DNA from: Campylobacteraceae bacterium
GTDB lineage: Bacteria > Campylobacterota > Campylobacteria > Campylobacterales > Sulfurospirillaceae
Assembly: GCA_027040375.1 (NCBI GenBank)
Contig: JALUMJ010000209.1
Coordinates: 1-20,538 of the forward strand
Length of the DNA stretch: 20,538 bases
Direction of reading: 5' to 3'
Shown in pieces: positions 16,633-20,538 of the stretch. Position numbers and translations under genes: made by a program. Every line of letters starts with the position of its first letter. Positions within the stretch are counted from its first letter, which is position 1. Below the pieces are notes generated by a model. That model was not told where the DNA came from, searched no databases, and worked only from the letters and a program-made list of their open reading frames with translations.

Positions 16633-17423
16633 TAAACGATATAGTTGACAAGATAAGATCACTTCCCCCTCTTCCAAAAAGCTTCGCAGAGGTAAATTCG
16701 ATTTGTTCAGACCCAAATAGTGGCGTAGGAGATTTAGCAAAGGTGATAGAGACTGACCCGATGCTAGTGGCTAATCTTTTGAAGATAGCAAACTCACCTT
16801 TGTATAGTTTTCAAAGAGAGATTAAGAGTGTTTTGCAGGCGATTTCTTTATTTGGGATGTCAACTACAAGGTCGCTCATCACTAGCATTTCAGTAAAAAA
16901 ACTTTTAAGTGTTGATATAGAGCCTTATGGGATAACTCCTGAAGAGTTTGTTCATATTTCAGCACTTCAAAGTATGCTTGTTATGAAATGGTATAAAAAA
17001 GTTGATGCAAAAAAAGTTGATGATCTGTTTTTAGCGGCACTTTTGCAAGATACAGGAAAGATATTTATAGCCAATGAGGTTGTGAAAAACGATGAAATCT
17101 ATCAATTTAAATCTGAAATCCAAACAGCTGTAGATATAGCAGCAGTGGAAAAAATGTATGTAGAAGCTACAACTGCCCAAGTGACTTCAAAGATATTTGA
17201 GCATTGGGGCTTTGATGATAAAATAGTAAATATGATTAAATTTTCAGATAATTATGAAGAGGCAGAGGATTTGCGAGATTATGCACTCGCCCTTAAGATT
17301 TTAAAAACCGCAGTTCCTGTAAATGCACCACTAAGTGAGCGAAGTTTGGCGATTGCTGTAAATATATTAGAAAAAGAAAATATGGATGTCAAGCTATTTT
17401 TAGATGCAGTAGAAGGACTATAA
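16629..17423 (+). CDS. HDOD-domain protein (probable signal-output protein)
   Basis: A 264-residue protein with an HDOD domain at about 9-205: IRSLPPLPKSFAEVNSI near the start, VIETDPMLVANLLKIANSP at 39-57, then FGMSTTRSLI at 75-84. In place of the HD metal site of true HD phosphohydrolases it has LLQDTGK (138-144), with His replaced by Gln; loss of the full HD pattern is usual for HDOD, which is thought to be non-catalytic. HDOD proteins occur in motility, chemotaxis and stress pathways, but no partner domain is fused here. ATG at 16629 overlaps the uvrA stop (ATGA) and has a strong AAAGGAG at 16617-16623. The C-terminal codons contain the AAGGA that serves as ribosome-binding site for polA. 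Confidence 0.9.
   Translation: MINDIVDKIRSLPPLPKSFAEVNSICSDPNSGVGDLAKVIETDPMLVANLLKIANSPLYSFQREIKSVLQAISLFGMSTTRSLITSISVKKLLSVDIEPYGITPEEFVHISALQSMLVMKWYKKVDAKKVDDLFLAALLQDTGKIFIANEVVKNDEIYQFKSEIQTAVDIAAVEKMYVEATTAQVTSKIFEHWGFDDKIVNMIKFSDNYEEAEDLRDYALALKILKTAVPVNAPLSERSLAIAVNILEKENMDVKLFLDAVEGL
17413..17417 (+). promoter_or_regulatory. Ribosome-binding site that points to an AUA start of polA
   Basis: AAGGA (within AGAAGGA at 17411-17417) lies inside the last codons of the HDOD gene. It is followed by 7 bases and then ATA at 17425. This spacing is ideal for initiation there. The next canonical candidate (TTG at 17482) has no Shine-Dalgarno sequence: its upstream sequence is T-rich. Confidence 0.7.
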
Positions 17424-17424
17424 T

Positions 17425-20073
17425 ATAAAAACATTAACGATTATAGACACATTTGGTTTCTTTTTTAGAAATTATTTTGCTTTGCCAAATCTTAGAAATA
17501 AGGATGGTTTTCCTACTGGGCTTTTAACTGGATTTGCAAATTTTATATATTCATTAAAAAGTGAATTGGAGAGTGATTATATACTTTTTGCACTTGATGC
17601 AAAAGGTAAAACTTTTAGACACGAAATTGACACTAATTATAAGGCAAATAGACCAGAAGCTCCTGCGGACCTGAAACTGCAACTCCCCATTGCAATATCT
17701 TGGATAGAAAAAATGGGCTTCAAATGCTACTCAAAAGTAGGATATGAAGCAGATGATGTGATAGCCTCAGCTGTAAAATTCGCCCAGAAAAATGATATAT
17801 CGGTACGCATAGTAAGCCACGATAAGGATTTGTATCAACTCATAGATGATGATACTGTAATCCTATACGACCCTATAAAAAGGTCTGATATTAATGAGCA
17901 GAGATGTTTGGAAAAGTTTGGCGTACGCCCTAGTTTGATAGGCGATTATCTAAGTATCGTAGGGGACAGTGCAGATAATATTCCCGGAGTCAAAGGCATA
18001 GGTGCTAAAGGAGCTAAAACGCTTTTGGATGAGTTTGGCTCGCTTGAAAATATATATAAAAACATAGATAAAGTCAGAAATCCAAGGTCTCAAAAACTCT
18101 TGCAAGAGAGCCGTGAAAATGCTTTTTTAAGTCAAGAACTTGTAAAGCTATATAGTGATTTGGATATATCTGATAAATTTGAAAGCTTTTACTTTCCAAA
18201 AGACCAACCACTAGATAAAATAGTCGATGAATTGAAACGATATGAGTTAAAAAATATACTCTCAAAACTAAAAGTAGAACCAAAAAAAGAGGAAGAGAAG
18301 AGAGTATCGTTTAAACCCATTTTGCTAGATACTAGAGAAAAACTCTTTGAAGTTTTAAAAGATGTAAAGAAGCATACCATTTTGGCATTTGACACAGAGA
18401 CCAACTCTTTAGATGCTTACAATGCAAAGATAGTCGGCTTCTCTTTTGCGTTAAATGAAAAAGAGGCATATTATGTGCCAATAGCTCACAATTACCTTGG
18501 AGTTAGCGAGCAAGTAAGCTTGGATGATGCAAAAGAGGCTATAGAAAAACTCTTTACATGTAAGGTGGTTGGGCAAAATCTGAAGTATGATTTGGCTGTG
18601 GTAGAAAACAACTTTGGCTTTAGTGATTTAAATATATATGCAGATACGATGATTTTAGCTTGGCTTTTAAATCCTGAAAAAACGGTTGGCTTGGATGCCA
18701 TGTCTTTAAGGTTTTTTAATCATCCAATGGTAAAGTTCAAAGATACTGTAAAAAAAGGTGAAACATTTGCAAGCGTAGATATAGAGTCAGCTTGCGTGTA
18801 TGCAAGTGAAGATGCTTGGATGACGCTAAAAGTTTATAATAAAATCATAGATTTTTTGGAGCCAAAATTGTTAGAGCTTGCAAGAACTTTGGAATTTCCG
18901 TTTATCAAAACTCTAATGAAGATGGAAAAAGAGGGCATAAAAGTAGATGTCAGATACTTTGATATTTTACTAAAAAGTGCGATGCAAACAATCGAAAAGC
19001 TAAAACACGAAATCTTTGCTATAAGCGGCGTGGAATTTAATGTAAATTCCACGCAACAACTTGGAAAGGTTTTATTTGATGATTTAGGACTTAGAGTTAT
19101 CAAAAAAACAAAAACAGGCTACAGCACAGATGAAAAAGTTTTAAATGCTCTTATAGATGAGCATCAAATAATCCCAAAAATTTTAGAATATCGCGAGATT
19201 TACAAATTAAAATCAACCTATATTGAGCCTTTGATGAAGCTTGGTTTAAAAGATAAAAATCATAGAATCCATACATCTTTTGTGCAAAGTGGAACTGCAA
19301 CAGGCAGGTTAAGCTCAAAAAATCCAAATCTTCAAAATATACCAGTTAAAACCGAACTTGGACGAGAAGTAAGGAGTGGTTTTGTAGCAAAAAAAGGCTA
19401 CACTCTTATTGGTATTGACTATTCGCAGATTGAACTTAGATTGTTAGCCCACTTTAGTGGTGATAAGGCTTTGGTAGATGCTTTTAATGAAGGCAAAGAC
19501 ATACACTTTGAGACTGCACTAAAGATATTTGGAGCTAATGCGGCTAAAGAAAAAAGAGGGGTTGCTAAGAGTATAAACTTTGGTTTGATATATGGCATGG
19601 GCTCTCGTAAACTCTCGCAAACCATACATGTAAGCACAAAAGAGGCAAAAGAGTACATAGATAGTTATTTTGCTTCATTTCCAACTGTAAAAGAGTTTTT
19701 GCATGCCCAAGGTGAAAAAGCACTAAAACAAGGATATAGCGAAACTTTACTAGGAAGAAGAAGGTATTTCGATTTTGAAAATGCAAATGCCATGATGCAT
19801 GCCACCTATCTAAGAGAAGCAGTCAATACGATATTTCAAGGAAGTGCGGCTGATCTCATAAAGATGGCTATGAATAAGATAATGCACACTATCGTGAGTG
19901 ATAATGAAAAGCTTTTATTGCAGATACATGATGAATTAATCTTTGAAGTAAAAGAAGAAAATGCAAAAGAGTTTGCAAAAAAAGCTCAAGATATAATGGA
20001 AAATATCTATAAATTAAAAGTTCCACTAAAAGTATCAGTAGAGATTGGCAAAAATTGGGGAGAATTAAAGTAG
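17425..20073 (+). CDS. polA: DNA polymerase I, probable AUA start
   Basis: DNA polymerase I: 5' nuclease, proofreading and polymerase in one chain; it removes RNA primers and fills repair gaps. Counted from ATA at 17425 it has 882 residues. The 5' nuclease has D8 (IIDTFGFFFRNYFALP, matching LVDGSSYLYRAYHAFP of E. coli), DAKGKTFR, E108-D110-D111 and GDSADNIPGVKGIG. The 3'-5' exonuclease is intact: D323, E325, D389, Y459 and D463. The polymerase has motif A D665 (DYSQIELR), motif B KSINFGLIYG and motif C H835-D836-E837. Between the in-frame stop TAG at 17410-17412 and D8 there is no ATG, GTG or TTG. The first is TTG at 17482, which would remove the catalytic Asp. ATA at 17425 aligns with the usual MKTLTIID-like start and has AAGGA 7 bases upstream. 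It lies 1 base after the HDOD stop. Confidence 0.93.
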   Translation: MKTLTIIDTFGFFFRNYFALPNLRNKDGFPTGLLTGFANFIYSLKSELESDYILFALDAKGKTFRHEIDTNYKANRPEAPADLKLQLPIAISWIEKMGFKCYSKVGYEADDVIASAVKFAQKNDISVRIVSHDKDLYQLIDDDTVILYDPIKRSDINEQRCLEKFGVRPSLIGDYLSIVGDSADNIPGVKGIGAKGAKTLLDEFGSLENIYKNIDKVRNPRSQKLLQESRENAFLSQELVKLYSDLDISDKFESFYFPKDQPLDKIVDELKRYELKNILSKLKVEPKKEEEKRVSFKPILLDTREKLFEVLKDVKKHTILAFDTETNSLDAYNAKIVGFSFALNEKEAYYVPIAHNYLGVSEQVSLDDAKEAIEKLFTCKVVGQNLKYDLAVVENNFGFSDLNIYADTMILAWLLNPEKTVGLDAMSLRFFNHPMVKFKDTVKKGETFASVDIESACVYASEDAWMTLKVYNKIIDFLEPKLLELARTLEFPFIKTLMKMEKEGIKVDVRYFDILLKSAMQTIEKLKHEIFAISGVEFNVNSTQQLGKVLFDDLGLRVIKKTKTGYSTDEKVLNALIDEHQIIPKILEYREIYKLKSTYIEPLMKLGLKDKNHRIHTSFVQSGTATGRLSSKNPNLQNIPVKTELGREVRSGFVAKKGYTLIGIDYSQIELRLLAHFSGDKALVDAFNEGKDIHFETALKIFGANAAKEKRGVAKSINFGLIYGMGSRKLSQTIHVSTKEAKEYIDSYFASFPTVKEFLHAQGEKALKQGYSETLLGRRRYFDFENANAMMHATYLREAVNTIFQGSAADLIKMAMNKIMHTIVSDNEKLLLQIHDELIFEVKEENAKEFAKKAQDIMENIYKLKVPLKVSVEIGKNWGELK

Positions 20074-20081
20074 CTTAAGCT
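20072..20081. repeat. Ten-base palindrome at the polA / membrane-gene junction
   Basis: AGCTTAAGCT is a perfect palindrome covering the last bases of both convergent genes' stop codons, which are only 1 base apart. With no loop and no T-tract it is not a convincing terminator. It may simply reflect the opposing TAG/TAA stops and neighbouring codons. Confidence 0.35.
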
Positions 20082-20538
20082 TCTGCTAATTTTCCCATGA
20101 CATAGGATTGGAGGTCATTCTTTTTAATCTCTTTTTTCATGGCTTCATTGAAAATTTCTTCTACTTTTTTACTGTATTTTTCATAGCTAAAGTATGGAAA
20201 ATGGACAGCCCAAGCCTCTTTGATTCTGCTTTTTGCCATTTTGTCTTTTATACAAGCATGAAAGTATTGAAATCCTATAAAAAAAGCAGATGTTATAAGA
20301 GCTGTACCTATGATTGAAGCATGAAAATCTATGTGTTCAAGAAATGCATGAGTAAGTGCGAGTAAAGGGATCAGAACGACCATACTAATTATAGTGTAAA
20401 CTATATAGGCATTTTTGATTATCATCCTAAAACCTAGTTTTTCAGGGTCCACATGCATGCCTTCATTGTGGTAAGCATTTGCAACTAGTAAATCTTTAAA
20501 TCTTATAGGTTGCTTTGAAGTTTTAAATACAAAGCCCA
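20075..20538 (-). CDS. 3' part of a membrane protein gene, cut by the window edge
   Basis: The reading frame runs open from the right edge to TAA at 20077-20075, giving at least 153 residues. ATG at 20458 is probably internal: the frame upstream of it (FKTSKQPIRFKDLLVANAYH) reads like normal protein, contains no other start codon, and the ATG has no properly spaced ribosome-binding site. Two hydrophobic helices (about YIVYTIISMVVLIPLLAL and ASIIGTALITSAFFIGF) are followed by a soluble, charged tail of about 60 residues ending in KKNDLQSYVMGKLAEA. I do not recognise the family. It converges on polA with a single base between the stops. Confidence 0.75.
   Translation of the reverse strand, partial: GFVFKTSKQPIRFKDLLVANAYHNEGMHVDPEKLGFRMIIKNAYIVYTIISMVVLIPLLALTHAFLEHIDFHASIIGTALITSAFFIGFQYFHACIKDKMAKSRIKEAWAVHFPYFSYEKYSKKVEEIFNEAMKKEIKKNDLQSYVMGKLAEA

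Noticed and set aside
17482..20073. polA starting at TTG 17482 (863 residues)
   Set aside because: It would remove the first 19 residues, including the catalytic Asp of the 5' nuclease, and has no ribosome-binding site; the conserved coding sequence clearly extends upstream.
20075..20458. A complete 127-residue protein starting at ATG 20458
   Set aside because: The frame is open and protein-like to the window edge and the ATG lacks a spaced ribosome-binding site, so it is treated as an internal Met of a partial gene.
1..20538. CRISPR array, transposon, prophage, tRNA or riboswitch
   Set aside because: No spaced direct repeats, transposase motifs, cloverleaf sequences or long structured leaders were seen; gaps are too short for most of these.

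Overview
The window is AT-rich chromosomal DNA from a bacterium that I place in the Campylobacterota (Epsilonproteobacteria). Three things point there: the short RecO with its YRFYGARHSVIN block, the set IMPase-accD-rlmH-dksA-(membrane protein)-dus in that order, and a FliN/FliO pair of epsilonproteobacterial style. Genus cannot be fixed from the sequence alone. Coding density is very high. No tRNA, rRNA, CRISPR array, insertion sequence or prophage gene is visible, and no stretch of more than about 190 bases lacks a gene.

Layout. (1) 4-621, minus strand: recO. (2) 622-811: a gap carrying the divergent promoters of recO and gltB. (3) 812-11037, plus strand: eight tightly spaced genes, probably one operon: gltB, gltD, an inositol-monophosphatase-family gene, accD, rlmH, dksA, an unrecognised two-helix membrane protein, and a tRNA-dihydrouridine synthase. 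Junctions are overlaps of 4-7 bases or gaps of at most 35. (4) 11059-12983, minus strand: a flagellar operon read right to left: a CheX-like phosphatase-fold protein, fliN, a FliO-like membrane protein, and a small basic protein of unknown function. (5) 12984-13087: a divergent promoter region. (6) 13088-20073, plus strand: TauE/SafE-family permease, uvrA, an HDOD-domain protein, and polA, again almost without gaps. (7) 20075-20538, minus strand: the 3' part of a membrane protein gene whose start lies beyond the window.

How the genes work together. gltBD makes glutamate from glutamine and 2-oxoglutarate. It is joined here to fatty-acid (accD), translation (rlmH, dus) and stringent-response (dksA) genes, a mix that suggests growth-linked expression. 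The flagellar operon supplies rotor/C-ring and export-apparatus parts. uvrA and polA act in damage recognition and in repair resynthesis.

The most unusual observation is the start of polA. The reading frame that encodes the conserved N-terminus, including the 5'-nuclease metal-ligand aspartate, has no ATG, GTG or TTG upstream of that aspartate back to the preceding in-frame stop. The first canonical-type start (TTG at 17482) lies beyond it. An ATA codon at 17425 stands 7 bases after a good AAGGA ribosome-binding site and exactly where homologues begin, so polA probably initiates on AUA (or the base is a sequencing error or mutation). Other points are a CheX-like gene separate from fliN but overlapping it (an apparent split FliY), a periplasmic domain on FliO, and an internal repeat in the unknown protein between dksA and dus.
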